DNA of 64,000 bases from Maricaulis sp965228215 (GTDB lineage: Bacteria; Pseudomonadota; Alphaproteobacteria; Caulobacterales; Maricaulaceae): assembly GCA_965228215.1 (NCBI GenBank), contig OZ245800.1:1116001-1180000 (forward strand), read 5' to 3'. The translations under genes were made by a program, and so were the position numbers. The notes beneath the pieces were generated by a model. It had not been told where the DNA came from and made no database searches. It saw nothing but the letters and a program-made list of their open reading frames with translations. Positions 1 through 8,778 of the stretch are shown piece by piece; the stretch's first letter is position 1, and every line of letters begins with the position of its first letter.

Positions 1-555
1 GAGAGAATTGAGTTGGTCACCCGGTTTTTCGGATCCGCTTCAGGTCTTGCGCGATGTTCGTTGAATCAGAGTGTATTCGAAAGCGAGTTGGCGACTGCAA
101 GCAGGAATTTCGCGCTCGCTGAGCTTCTTGAGAGCAGGCAAGCATTTCCCGATGGAACGAATATCACCGAGACGCTGCGCCTGTACTTTCAATCCTGCGC
201 AATAGAAATGAACGTTGGCAGCCTGGCCACAATGGCAGCTACGCTAGCCAATGGAGGGGTCTGTCCGACAACCGGCCATCGCGTCATGTCCGGATCCGTA
301 GTTCGAAATACGCTGTCCTTGATGTTGACTTGCGGGTTGTATGATTTTTCTGGCGAATACGCCTTTAGCGTGGGCTTGCCAGCGAAATCCGGAGTATCGG
401 GAGCCCTGATGATCGTCGTGCCCGGTGTTTGTGGATTCGGTCTTTGGAGTCCGCCACTAGATCGCAACGGGAACAGCGTTCGAGGGATCGAGTTTTCAAA
501 ACGGCTAGTCGAGTACTTCCCGTTTCATGTTTTCTCGAATGTGACCGACGGCTGA
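1..555 (+). CDS. glsA: Glutaminase, C-terminal part (partial, runs off the left edge)
   Basis: Serine-type glutaminase, which hydrolyses glutamine to glutamate and ammonia. The reading frame is open to the first base, so the start and the Ser-X-X-Lys catalytic motif lie outside the window. Visible family motifs are LYFQSC, MAATLANGG, CGLYDFSG, GLPAKSGVSG and WSPPLD..GNS. The two active-site tyrosines (YFQ and GLYDFSG) and the valine of KSGV are kept. The C-terminal half, including WSPPLDRNGNS, looks closer to animal-type GLS than to short E. coli-type enzymes, as judged from memory. Base composition looks lower in G+C than downstream genes; bases 61-120 are 50% G+C. The family call is firm; the suggestion of transfer is inference. 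Confidence 0.93.
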   Translation, partial: ERIELVTRFFGSASGLARCSLNQSVFESELATASRNFALAELLESRQAFPDGTNITETLRLYFQSCAIEMNVGSLATMAATLANGGVCPTTGHRVMSGSVVRNTLSLMLTCGLYDFSGEYAFSVGLPAKSGVSGALMIVVPGVCGFGLWSPPLDRNGNSVRGIEFSKRLVEYFPFHVFSNVTDG

Positions 556-565
556 GTACTGGCTG

Positions 566-1258
566 CTACTCGCCGTCCGGACTCTCTGTCTCCCGCGCCG
601 GATCCGACTTCCAGACGAAATAGGAATAGACCACGCCCACCACGGCAGGCACGACCGATCCCGCAATCACCAGATAGACGGTGGCCTCGGCCTGCAGGAG
701 GAGGGTTCCGGCGAGGATCGCCAGTCCGCCCAACACCATCAAGCGACCGGTCAGGCGATGGGTCTTGTCCCAGGACAGGTCCGAGGAGAGCGTCCATGGC
801 GTGCGCACACCGACAAACCAGTTGGGCCGCGCCTTGCCGAGAAAATTGCCGATCAGCATCAGGAGAATGCCGATCCCGACCGGCACCACGAAGGGCACCA
901 GGGCGTCATCCGCACCGGGGATCAGGCCGCTCGACGAGGCACTGGTCAGCACATGCACTGCGGTCATGAAGGCAATCGTTCCAACCCAGGCCACCAGATA
1001 GATCGCGGGCGATCGCCTGAGATTTCCGCCACGCGGATCGATGCCCGGCAGGATGCAGAACAGCAACGTCATCCCCAGCATGAGGGCCGGCATCATCAGG
1101 AAGGCCTGGTTGCGCCCGGCAAACCGGTCGGGCTGACCGTCGATACCCCAATGGACGGGGTAGAGCGCATCCGGACTGGCCATCAGCCAGGCATAGGCAG
1201 ACACGCCGAAGGTCAGCAGCAGGAGAGGCAGGGTCAGGGCGAGGCCGCGCTTGATCAT
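566..1258 (-). CDS. SdpI-like multi-pass membrane protein (DUF1648/SdpI)
   Basis: A 230-residue membrane protein with about six hydrophobic segments. It has an N-terminal DUF1648-like part (YPVHWGIDGQPDRF) and a C-terminal SdpI-like part (GNFLGKARPNWFVGVRTPWTL followed by W.KTHRLTGR). In Bacillus, SdpI gives immunity to the SDP toxin and sequesters its ArsR-family repressor SdpR at the membrane. The gene overlaps the preceding ArsR-type gene by ATGA, so the two are translationally coupled exactly as in sdpRI. No SDP toxin gene is visible nearby, so immunity is not implied here; a membrane-signalling or envelope-stress role is inference. Confidence 0.85.
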   Translation of the reverse strand: MIKRGLALTLPLLLLTFGVSAYAWLMASPDALYPVHWGIDGQPDRFAGRNQAFLMMPALMLGMTLLFCILPGIDPRGGNLRRSPAIYLVAWVGTIAFMTAVHVLTSASSSGLIPGADDALVPFVVPVGIGILLMLIGNFLGKARPNWFVGVRTPWTLSSDLSWDKTHRLTGRLMVLGGLAILAGTLLLQAEATVYLVIAGSVVPAVVGVVYSYFVWKSDPARETESPDGE

Positions 1259-1536
1259 GTATCAGTCTCCGTTCCGGATCTGGGCCCCGCGAGATCCATC
1301 AGCCAGGCGATCGCCTCGTCGGCGACCGACACATTGAGCCGGTAGCGGATCGTCGTGCCATGACGTTCGGCGATGATGAGTCCGGCGTCCTTGAGGATCG
1401 CGAAATGGCCGGACATGGTCGGCTTGGACACGGGGAAGGCAGCGGCAAGATCGCCCGCGGTTTGCGGTCCGTCACGCAGGGCGTGGAGGACATCGCGTCT
1501 CACCGGGTGAGCCAGGGCTTTGAAGATATCGGACAT
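1255..1536 (-). CDS. SdpR-like ArsR-family winged-helix repressor
   Basis: A 93-residue ArsR/SmtB-type regulator. The fold begins with IFKALAHPVRRDVLHAL, followed by a recognition helix region SKPTMSGHFAILKDAGLI and a wing ERHGTTIRYRLN. No metal-binding cysteine pair is visible, which fits the SdpR branch rather than metal sensors. It is the first gene of a two-gene operon with the SdpI-like gene. An 8-bp perfect inverted repeat lies 18-39 bases upstream of the ATG, the expected place for an autoregulatory operator. Regulation by membrane capture through the SdpI partner is inferred from Bacillus. Confidence 0.88.
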   Translation of the reverse strand: MSDIFKALAHPVRRDVLHALRDGPQTAGDLAAAFPVSKPTMSGHFAILKDAGLIIAERHGTTIRYRLNVSVADEAIAWLMDLAGPRSGTETDT

Positions 1537-1553
1537 GAGCCGCCACGGGTTTC

Positions 1554-1575
1554 TAATTAGGTTTTTTCCTAATTA
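1554..1575. promoter_or_regulatory. Inverted-repeat operator upstream of the sdpR-like gene
   Basis: TAATTAGG, six T, then CCTAATTA: perfect 8-bp arms in an AT-rich island within G+C-rich DNA. It sits just upstream of the ArsR-type gene and between it and the divergent SDR gene (start at 1671). It is a likely binding site for the encoded repressor. Confidence 0.6.
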
Positions 1576-1670
1576 TCTAACCCTGTCAAGCCGACAGAGG
1601 TCGGCCAATCTGCTGGACAAGCCCGCCCGGAATTCCCACCTTGCTGACAGAAGCTCGAGAGGAGGCGGAT

Positions 1671-2522
1671 ATGAGCCGCAGACTGGTTCTGGTTACCGGG
1701 GCATCGTCAGGTATCGGCAAGGCACTGGCGAAGGAATTCGCCGCCAATGGCTGGGATCTCGCCCTAACCGCCCGGCGCGAGGATCGCCTTGCCGAGCTTG
1801 CCGAGGATCTGAAATCACGATTCGGCGCCGAGTCGTTGGTCATCCCCGCCGATCTCTCCGACCCTGCGGCGCCCGAACAGATCATTGCCGCGGTCGACGC
1901 TGCCGACCGGCAGATCGATGCACTGGTCAACAATGCCGGATTCGGCCTGGCAGGCACCTATACCCAGACCAGCTGGAAGGCGCAGTCGGACTTCCTCCAG
2001 CTGATGCTGACCAGTTATGCCGAACTCGTTCATCGCGTGCTGCCAGGCATGCAGGCGCGCGGTTACGGCCGCATTCTCAATGTCGCATCGGTTGCCGGCC
2101 TGATGCCCGGCTCGAAGGGACATACGCTCTATGCAGCCGTGAAATCCGCCCTGATAAAGTTCAGCCAGTCGCTGCATTTCGAGGGCAAGGAGCACGGCGT
2201 GCACTGCACGGCGCTGTGTCCGGGTTTCACCTATTCGGAATTCCATGACGTCAACCAGACACGCGGCATGGTCTCCAAACTGCCCTCACACTGGTGGCTG
2301 ACAGCCGAACAGGTCGCCTCCGACGGTTATGATGCCGTACAGCGTAATCGCGCCATGTGCGTGCCCGGCCTCTGGTACAAATTCCTGACCGGTTTCAACC
2401 AGGTCGTGCCGGTTCCCGTGTCCATGTGGATGATGGAGAGGCAAAGCTCCCGCGTGCGGAAAACCGAGGCGAACCCGGAGACTACGCCCGCCGATTCCGA
2501 CACGGCCTCGACGGCCGATTGA
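1671..2522 (+). CDS. Short-chain dehydrogenase/reductase (DltE-like)
   Basis: A classical SDR of 283 residues. It shows the cofactor motif TGASSGIG (residues 9-16), a VNNAG motif, the catalytic serine in NVASVAG and the catalytic YAAVK tetrad. ARR after the second strand suggests preference for NADP. The ATG at 1671 was chosen because GAGAGGAGG lies just upstream; an in-frame TTG at 1641 has no such support. The C-terminal tail past about residue 255 (TEANPETTPADSDTAS) is polar and probably disordered. The substrate cannot be told from sequence. Confidence 0.88.
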   Translation: MSRRLVLVTGASSGIGKALAKEFAANGWDLALTARREDRLAELAEDLKSRFGAESLVIPADLSDPAAPEQIIAAVDAADRQIDALVNNAGFGLAGTYTQTSWKAQSDFLQLMLTSYAELVHRVLPGMQARGYGRILNVASVAGLMPGSKGHTLYAAVKSALIKFSQSLHFEGKEHGVHCTALCPGFTYSEFHDVNQTRGMVSKLPSHWWLTAEQVASDGYDAVQRNRAMCVPGLWYKFLTGFNQVVPVPVSMWMMERQSSRVRKTEANPETTPADSDTASTAD

Positions 2523-2608
2523 AGCGGGCAAGCCCGGTTGGCAAAGCTGCGTTCCGGAAGCTGGGACTGCGCTTGCTTTTCCTGCGCGATGCGGCGTAAA
2601 CACCGCGC

Positions 2609-3313
2609 ATGACTCACACAGATCCCCGCCTCATCGTCGCGCTTGACCAGCCGACGCCGGACGCCGCTTGGGCAATCGTCGAAGCCCTCGGCGACACCGT
2701 CAGCCTCTACAAGATCGGGCTGCAGCTGATCCCGATCGGCGGCATGGATCTGTCCCGCCGGATCAAGGCGGCCGGCAAGCAGGTCTTTCTCGACTACAAG
2801 CTCCACGACATTCCGGCGACAGTCGAGAAGGCGACACGCAGCCTCAGCACGGCCGGCGCCGATCTCGTCACCGTCCATGCCGAACCTGCCGTGATGCGTG
2901 CAGCGGTCGCCGGCCGCGAAGACCCGTCCCTGCGGATTCTCGGCGTTACGGTGATGACCTGTTACGACGACGAGATGCTGACGGAGATGGGTTACGCCCA
3001 CGGCGCGCGTGACCTCGTGCTCCGCCGGGTCGAGCAGAGCCTCGAAGCGGGCATTGACGGCATTGTTGCCAGCGCCCAGGAGGCCGCCGAAATCCGCGAG
3101 CGTTTCGGTGATGATTTCCTGATCGTCACGCCCGGAATTCGCCCGGCCGGCGCCGATGCGGGTGACCAGAAACGCATCGCCACCCCGGCCAGCGCCCTGC
3201 GCGACGGGGCCACACACCTGGTGGTCGGCCGGCCGATCCACGGTGCTGCCGACCCCGCCGCCGCGGCGGCCGCCATCGTCGAGGAAATGCGCAACGTCGC
3301 GGTCAGCGCCTGA
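2609..3313 (+). CDS. pyrF: Orotidine 5'-phosphate decarboxylase
   Basis: Last step of de novo UMP synthesis, decarboxylating OMP to UMP in the cytosol. The 234-residue length is normal for the bacterial class. Motifs: LIVALDQP at the N-terminus, the catalytic Lys/Asp network in FLDYKLHDIPAT, the phosphate-binding TPGIRP, and VVGRPIHGA at the C-terminus. It is a stand-alone gene, 86 bases after the SDR. Confidence 0.97.
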   Translation: MTHTDPRLIVALDQPTPDAAWAIVEALGDTVSLYKIGLQLIPIGGMDLSRRIKAAGKQVFLDYKLHDIPATVEKATRSLSTAGADLVTVHAEPAVMRAAVAGREDPSLRILGVTVMTCYDDEMLTEMGYAHGARDLVLRRVEQSLEAGIDGIVASAQEAAEIRERFGDDFLIVTPGIRPAGADAGDQKRIATPASALRDGATHLVVGRPIHGAADPAAAAAAIVEEMRNVAVSA

Positions 3314-3344
3314 CCGCACCCGTCGAGTTCAAGCTGTCTGATAA

Positions 3345-4181
3345 TCAGGGATAGGCGCGCCGCGTCGGCATGACCGGCCGCGGACGATAAGGCCGTTCCT
3401 CGACGCGCCGGGGCAGGCGCGCATTGCGATAGGCACCCGGGAAACCGAGATAATACTCGCCTGTCGCGGTGATGATGATGTTGTTCGGATAGACAACGAC
3501 CGGCTGTGAGCCCACACCGCCGGTCAGCCCGCCGCGGAAAAAATGCTCGCCCAGCTGGACGCTTTCGCCACGTCCGCGGGACGACCGGTAGGAAGGCCGA
3601 GTTTCTGACACCGTATACCGCTCGCTCGAGCCGCTGGACCGGTAGCCGGAGGACCGCCGCGTGGTGTGCGTCGTCGGACCATAGGAGCGCAGATGCGTCT
3701 GCCCGCCCGTGGACGAACGATACGTGCTGCCAGAGGAAGACCGGTAGGTGCTGCCAGACGACCGATAGCTGCCGCCGGACGCCGAGTATTCGCTGGTTCG
3801 CGCATGGGTGCTCGTCGGCCGAGCATCACGAACCCGCCGGGTCACCGGCTGGTGAGAACGCGCCGGAGCGCGGTGGTAGTCCTGTGTCGAGACATGGCTC
3901 GAGGTGGACCCGGCTGTCGTCGAATGATGCGTCTGACGAGGCGCGGGCTGGTGCACGACCGGACGGGACGGCATGGTCGCCTGCGCGGTCGGCGTCGCGT
4001 CTGAATCGGGACGGAAGCGGCAGGGCGGTCCGGAATATTCACCGGCCAGCGCAGCCTGGAAGTCGGCTTCACTACATTCCAGATCCGGCCGTCCGCCTTC
4101 CAGGCGCGGCTCGTCGTGCACCTGGCCGAGGGCCGGAGTGACAAGGCTGATCGCCAGCAGGACTGCCGAAATCTGTTTCAT
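3345..4181 (-). CDS. Exported low-complexity protein rich in Ser/Thr/Arg/Tyr
   Basis: A 278-residue protein with a clear signal peptide (MKQISAVLLAISLVTPALGQ). A DLECSEADFQAALAGEYSGPPCRF segment with two cysteines follows. From about residue 130 there is a run of imperfect YRSS units (SYRSSGSTYRSSSGSTYRSS) and threonine/serine/histidine-rich sequence. The C-terminus becomes more ordered, with VVVYPNNIIITATGEYYLG and an Arg/Pro-rich tail. I do not recognise a domain. A surface or periplasmic structural role is only a guess. It is convergent with pyrF. Confidence 0.7.
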   Translation of the reverse strand: MKQISAVLLAISLVTPALGQVHDEPRLEGGRPDLECSEADFQAALAGEYSGPPCRFRPDSDATPTAQATMPSRPVVHQPAPRQTHHSTTAGSTSSHVSTQDYHRAPARSHQPVTRRVRDARPTSTHARTSEYSASGGSYRSSGSTYRSSSGSTYRSSTGGQTHLRSYGPTTHTTRRSSGYRSSGSSERYTVSETRPSYRSSRGRGESVQLGEHFFRGGLTGGVGSQPVVVYPNNIIITATGEYYLGFPGAYRNARLPRRVEERPYRPRPVMPTRRAYP

Positions 4182-4277
4182 TCTGAAACGTTAACTTCGC
4201 CAAACAGAAAGACGAAGCGCTTGCCCCTGACAGGCGAGCATCTACTCGCCTCTGGCTAGACAGGGTACCGGCCGGCC

Positions 4278-4508
4278 TTAGAAATCGCTGGTAATGCCCT
4301 TGCGTTCCCAATCGCCATACCGGGTCGGTTCGAGGCCCTTGGGCCCGCCGAGCTCAGCCGGATTCTCGGCCTCCGCAGCGGCGGCCTCGCGGCGCGCCGC
4401 GGCTTCCTCGAGCGCGCGCAGGGCGGCTTCGCTCAACGTCTTGCCGGGCGCTGCATTGGATGGGATTCGGCGTTTGCCGTTCCCGTCTTGTCTGTCGTCG
4501 TCACTCAT
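4278..4508 (-). CDS. DUF1674 protein, SDHAF4-like succinate dehydrogenase assembly factor
   Basis: A 76-residue protein whose last 27 residues carry the family signature: GGPKGLEPTRYGDWERKG followed by ITSDF at the very end. The mitochondrial homologue SDHAF4 (yeast Sdh8) binds flavinylated SdhA and shields it before the complex assembles. The N-terminal half is an alanine/glutamate-rich helix. No sdh genes are in the window, so the link to succinate dehydrogenase rests on the family only. Confidence 0.85.
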   Translation of the reverse strand: MSDDDRQDGNGKRRIPSNAAPGKTLSEAALRALEEAAARREAAAAEAENPAELGGPKGLEPTRYGDWERKGITSDF

Positions 4509-4564
4509 ACCAATTACCTAGTGCGTGCAGACACGCGCGCCAAGTCCAAGCGTCGGAGACCGAG

Positions 4565-5461
4565 ATGACCGGAAACACATTGCGGACCTTCTTCCTGCTC
4601 GCAGGCATGACGGCCCTTTTCATGGGGATCGGCTATCTGATCGGCGGTCCGGGCGGCGCCATGCTGGCGCTTGTCGTGGCGGGTGCCATGAATCTCTTCG
4701 CCTGGTGGAATTCCGCGGACATGGTGCTGCGGATGCACGGCGCGCGCGAGATCCGGACCGGGGAAACCGATCCGGTGCTGCGCAATCTCGTCAATGACAC
4801 GCATCAGATGGCACGCCGGGCCGGCATGCCCGAACCGCGGGTCTTCGTGATCGAGACCGAACAACCCAATGCCTTCGCGACCGGGCGCGACCCGTCACAC
4901 GCTGCGGTCGCCGCCACCACTGGTCTGCTTCATCGCCTGTCCCGCGACGAGGTGAACGGGGTGATGGCGCACGAGCTGGCACATGTGAAAAACCGCGACA
5001 CGCTGACCATGACGGTCACGGCGACGCTGGCCGGTGCGATCGGCATGCTCGCCAATTTCGCGCTTTTCTTTGGTGGCAATGATCGCGGCGGCCTGATCGG
5101 CGCGATCGCGCTGGCGATTTTCGCCCCGATGGCAGCCATGATCGTTCAGTCGGCGATCAGCCGCAGCCGGGAATACGAAGCCGACCGGGTTGGCGCAGAG
5201 ATACACGGCAATCCGATGGCCCTGGCCCAGGCGCTCGAGAAGATCGAACGCTCGGCCCGCCGGACCATCAATCACCGGGCCGAGGACAATCCGGCAACCG
5301 CTCATATGTTCATCATCAATCCGCTGAACGGGCAGCGCATGGACAATCTCTTCTCAACCCACCCCGATACGGCGAACCGGATCGCCAAGCTTCGGGACAT
5401 GGCGGGCTATGCCGCACCGAGCCGTCCGGGCCCTTGGGGCGCTCGCGGGCCTTGGGGCTGA
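4565..5461 (+). CDS. htpX: HtpX membrane zinc metalloprotease (M48)
   Basis: Inner-membrane quality-control protease of 298 residues. Two N-terminal transmembrane segments (about residues 5-45) are followed by the zinc site HELAH (136-140), a second hydrophobic pair (about 150-200) and the downstream zinc ligand in SREYEADRVGAEI. The C-terminal THPDTANRIAKL is also typical. The tail ends in a short Gly/Pro/Trp repeat (RPGPWGARGPWG). The ATG at 4565 was chosen by family alignment; longer upstream frames lack homology. Confidence 0.96.
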   Translation: MTGNTLRTFFLLAGMTALFMGIGYLIGGPGGAMLALVVAGAMNLFAWWNSADMVLRMHGAREIRTGETDPVLRNLVNDTHQMARRAGMPEPRVFVIETEQPNAFATGRDPSHAAVAATTGLLHRLSRDEVNGVMAHELAHVKNRDTLTMTVTATLAGAIGMLANFALFFGGNDRGGLIGAIALAIFAPMAAMIVQSAISRSREYEADRVGAEIHGNPMALAQALEKIERSARRTINHRAEDNPATAHMFIINPLNGQRMDNLFSTHPDTANRIAKLRDMAGYAAPSRPGPWGARGPWG

Positions 5462-5563
5462 CCGCGTAAGTGGTCGCAAAATAAGGGCTTTGTTAACGTG
5501 CATATTTTATGACACCGCAGGTTTAGAAGCGCTGTGACTTCGCGTAGCGCTTGAGTGGGTGTC

Positions 5564-7354
5564 ATGACGCAAGCAGGACCAGCAGACCCTTCAGCTGATC
5601 TGTCCAGACTTGATCGGTTCAGGGCGAAGACTCTCTACCGGAATACCGGCCCCGCCATGGCGGTCGCGATCCTGAATGTCTTCATCGTGTCCGGCCTGTT
5701 CTGGGGCCATGTCGATCGCGCTATTCTCCTCACGTGGGCCGTAACCTTGATCGCAGCCTCCGTCGCGCGCCTTCTGCTGACGCGGCACGCGCTCAGACAC
5801 AATCGTTTTGCCGGCACTCACTGGACGGTTGCGCTGAGCTTCGTGGGTGGGGTGTGCTGGGGCCTGCCGCTCTATTTCCTGGGCACGGATGGCAGTCCGG
5901 TCCTGAGTTATCTTGTGATCTTCATGGTCGCCGGCATGTCCGCCGCAGCGGCGCTCTCCTTCTCAAGCCATCTGCCTGTCGTGCTCGCCGTGAATGTGCC
6001 GCTGCTGTCGATGACGGCCTGCCGTTTCCTGGAAATGGGCGGTGGCGTGAACAATGCGATGGCCGGGATCATCATGCTCTACCTGGTCAGCACCACGATG
6101 CTGGCGCGCCGCAATCGCGCCGTCCTGGAAAGCGCCTTCCGCAACCAGATCCGCGCCGAGATACAGGCGGAGGAAATCCGCGCGATGGCCGAGGATCTCC
6201 GCGGTGCGCTTGAGGCTGCCGAGGCGGCTACGGTCGCGAAATCCCGCTTCCTCGCGAATATGAGCCATGAAATGCGCACCCCGCTGAATGGCGTGATGGG
6301 CATGGTGCAATTGCTGCAGCGGACGGAGCTGACCAGCCGGCAGAAGGAATTCGCCCGAATCATCGACTCCTCGGGAACAGCCCTGCTCGACGTCATCGAC
6401 GACGTATTGGACATTTCCCGCATCGAGTCCGGCGAGATCCGACTGCGTAACACCGCGTTCGAACTGGACGGGTTGATCGAGACCTGCCGCGATACGGTCG
6501 CGGCTCCGGCGTCGAAAAAGGGTCTCGTCCTGAGCCTCGATATCGCCCCGGACATGGACAATCAGCGTGTCGGCGACCGGAAGCGCATCCAGCAGATCCT
6601 GATCAACCTGCTTGGCAATGCCGTGAAATTCACCGACCGCGGTTCGGTAACACTCAACGTGTCCGAACACGGTGACCATGTGCGTTTCGAGGTTCGCGAT
6701 ACCGGTCCTGGCCTGAGCAAACAGCAATGCGCCCAGGTGTTCGAACGTTTCGTCCAGGTGGATGATTCCTCCGCCCGCCGGCATGGCGGATCGGGCCTCG
6801 GCCTGGCGATCTCGCGCGACTTGGTCGAGCTGATGTCCGGCCGTATCGGCGTTGAAAGCACGCCGGGTGAGGGTTCAGTCTTCTGGTTCGAAATCCCGCT
6901 GGATCCGCCCGGCGAGGAGGGCGATACGGCTTCGGCCGGCGCCGCGGACGAGGCCCAGCCGCAATTGCCGTCCTTCACCGTGCTAGTGGTCGATGACATT
7001 GCCACCAACCGGATCGTGGCCAAGTCGATGCTTGAGAGCCAGGGGCATAATGTCGTCCTGGCGGAGAATGGCGAGGAAGCCCTCGAAGCCCTGGCTGCCC
7101 AGCCCTTCGACCTTGTCCTGATGGATATTCAGATGCCGGTCATGTCGGGCGATGAGGCGATTTCGCGGATCCGCTGTTCGCGTGAGGCCTACAGCGATAT
7201 CCCGATTTTCGCGATTACGGCCAATGCCAGTCGCGGCGAGGGAGAGCGCCTGCTCACGCTGGGTGCATCCGCCCATTCGACCAAGCCGATGGACATGGAA
7301 TGGCTGAACTCGGAAATCGAACGGCTGGACCTGCCAGGACCGAAGGCCGCCTGA
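5564..7354 (+). CDS. Membrane hybrid sensor histidine kinase (HisKA-HATPase-REC)
   Basis: About 596 residues. The N-terminus has about five to six transmembrane segments (roughly residues 30-180), then a coiled linker. The dimerisation/phosphoacceptor motif NMSHEMRTPLNG has His at about 235. The ATP-binding domain shows the N box (LINLLGNAVKF), G1 (DTGPGL) and G2 (GGSGLGLAIS). A C-terminal receiver has VVDD and the phosphorylatable Asp at about 521 (VLMDIQMPVMSG). No separate sensory domain is visible, so sensing is probably by the membrane part. A GTG nine bases upstream (5555) is an alternative start. No partner response regulator is adjacent. Confidence 0.92.
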   Translation: MTQAGPADPSADLSRLDRFRAKTLYRNTGPAMAVAILNVFIVSGLFWGHVDRAILLTWAVTLIAASVARLLLTRHALRHNRFAGTHWTVALSFVGGVCWGLPLYFLGTDGSPVLSYLVIFMVAGMSAAAALSFSSHLPVVLAVNVPLLSMTACRFLEMGGGVNNAMAGIIMLYLVSTTMLARRNRAVLESAFRNQIRAEIQAEEIRAMAEDLRGALEAAEAATVAKSRFLANMSHEMRTPLNGVMGMVQLLQRTELTSRQKEFARIIDSSGTALLDVIDDVLDISRIESGEIRLRNTAFELDGLIETCRDTVAAPASKKGLVLSLDIAPDMDNQRVGDRKRIQQILINLLGNAVKFTDRGSVTLNVSEHGDHVRFEVRDTGPGLSKQQCAQVFERFVQVDDSSARRHGGSGLGLAISRDLVELMSGRIGVESTPGEGSVFWFEIPLDPPGEEGDTASAGAADEAQPQLPSFTVLVVDDIATNRIVAKSMLESQGHNVVLAENGEEALEALAAQPFDLVLMDIQMPVMSGDEAISRIRCSREAYSDIPIFAITANASRGEGERLLTLGASAHSTKPMDMEWLNSEIERLDLPGPKAA

Positions 7355-7408
7355 CGCCCGCCGGAATTGCGGTTAGACCCGCCGCCCCGCACATGCTAGC
7401 TCGCCTCC

Positions 7409-8707
7409 ATGAGTGATGGACTGGATCCCCGCCGCGCTGCGGCCCGTACGTTTTCACAAGTATTGAAACAGAAACGGCCGCTGGAGAACGTTCTGGCCGG
7501 ACAGGCCGGTTATGGCGACATGTCGGGCCCTGACCGCGGATTTGCCCGGGCTATCGCGGCGACCTCGCTGCGCCGATACGGCCAAGCCGAGATTATCCTC
7601 AATCATTTCCTCTCCAAACCCCTCGCCGAGACCTCGGAGGGCGCCCGTGCTCTGCTGGTCACCGGCGCGGCGCAGATGCTGTGGCTGGACACGCCGCCGC
7701 ACGCCGCGGTGTCGGCTGCGGTGAACCTGGCCGGCGAACGGACGGATACGCGCAAGTTGAAAGGCCTGATCAACGCCGTCCTCCGCAAGATCGCCAGTGA
7801 AGGCAGCGGCCATCTGGCCCGCACGACCGCACGCGACAATCTTCCGGCCTGGATGCGCGACAGCTGGCGCAAGGCTTATGGGCCGGCACGTCTCGGCCGG
7901 ATTGCCGATGCCGGCATGCGCACACCGCCGCTCGACCTCACCCTGCGCGACCCGTCGGAAGCCGAGCTCTGGGCCGGCCGGCTGGACGCCCGCATCCTGC
8001 CCACCGGCAGTCTGCGCCGCGACACAATCGGCGACATCACTGCCCTGCCGGGTTTCGATACCGGCGCCTGGTGGGCCCAGGATGCTGCGGCGGCCCTGCC
8101 GGCTCGTATCCTGTGTGCCCGCAAGGGCGAACACGTTGTCGACATGTGTGCGGCTCCAGGCGGGAAGACACTGCAGCTGGCGGCCAGCGGCGCGCGGGTC
8201 ACCGCCCTCGACATCTCCGATAAACGCCTCGACCGCCTCCGCGAAAACCTGGACCGGACCGGTCTGGAAGCCCGCGTACTGGCCACGGACGGTCGCGGCT
8301 GGACTCCGAAACGTCCCGTCGACGCCGTCCTGCTCGATGCGCCTTGCACCGCGACAGGCACAATGCGGCGCCACCCGGAGGCGGCCTGGATCAAGCAGGA
8401 GAGCGACGTGGCCGCGCTGGGCGAGCTGCAGATGGCGCTCACCCGATCAGCCGTGAAAATGCTGAAACCGGGGGGCCGGCTGATCGTCTGCACGTGTTCG
8501 CTGCAGCCGGAAGAGGGCGAGGGCCTGGCCCGTCAGATCCTGCGCAAACACCGCAATCTCAGCCTCGACCCGATCGCTCCGGACGAGGTCGCCGGACTGG
8601 ACGGGCTGGTCAATTCGGACGGCCAGATCCGGACCACACCGGCGGATTGGCCGGACGAGGGAGGACTGGACGGATTTTTCATCGCCAGATTCCGTCTTTC
8701 CGCCTGA
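7409..8707 (+). CDS. rsmB: 16S rRNA m5C967 methyltransferase (RsmB/Fmu)
   Basis: A 432-residue RNA cytosine-C5 methyltransferase. An N-terminal NusB-like helical domain covers residues 1 to about 135. The SAM-binding catalytic domain shows VDMCAAPGGKT, DAPC (D310, C313) and the catalytic CTCSL (Cys363). The two-cysteine arrangement is the NOL1/NOP2/Sun signature. The next gene is rpe, an order often seen in this group (rsmB-rpe-heparinase-purH). Confidence 0.93.
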   Translation: MSDGLDPRRAAARTFSQVLKQKRPLENVLAGQAGYGDMSGPDRGFARAIAATSLRRYGQAEIILNHFLSKPLAETSEGARALLVTGAAQMLWLDTPPHAAVSAAVNLAGERTDTRKLKGLINAVLRKIASEGSGHLARTTARDNLPAWMRDSWRKAYGPARLGRIADAGMRTPPLDLTLRDPSEAELWAGRLDARILPTGSLRRDTIGDITALPGFDTGAWWAQDAAAALPARILCARKGEHVVDMCAAPGGKTLQLAASGARVTALDISDKRLDRLRENLDRTGLEARVLATDGRGWTPKRPVDAVLLDAPCTATGTMRRHPEAAWIKQESDVAALGELQMALTRSAVKMLKPGGRLIVCTCSLQPEEGEGLARQILRKHRNLSLDPIAPDEVAGLDGLVNSDGQIRTTPADWPDEGGLDGFFIARFRLSA

Positions 8708-8778
8708 GCGGCCGAGTTACCGCTCCCGCGCGATTCATCGGCTTGCGCCGGTTTGTGACCACTGTTATCGGATGATCC

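Noticed and set aside
5493..5510. TTAACGT-type CtrA half-site before the hybrid kinase
   Set aside because: Only one half matches; the second half at N7 spacing reads ATTT.
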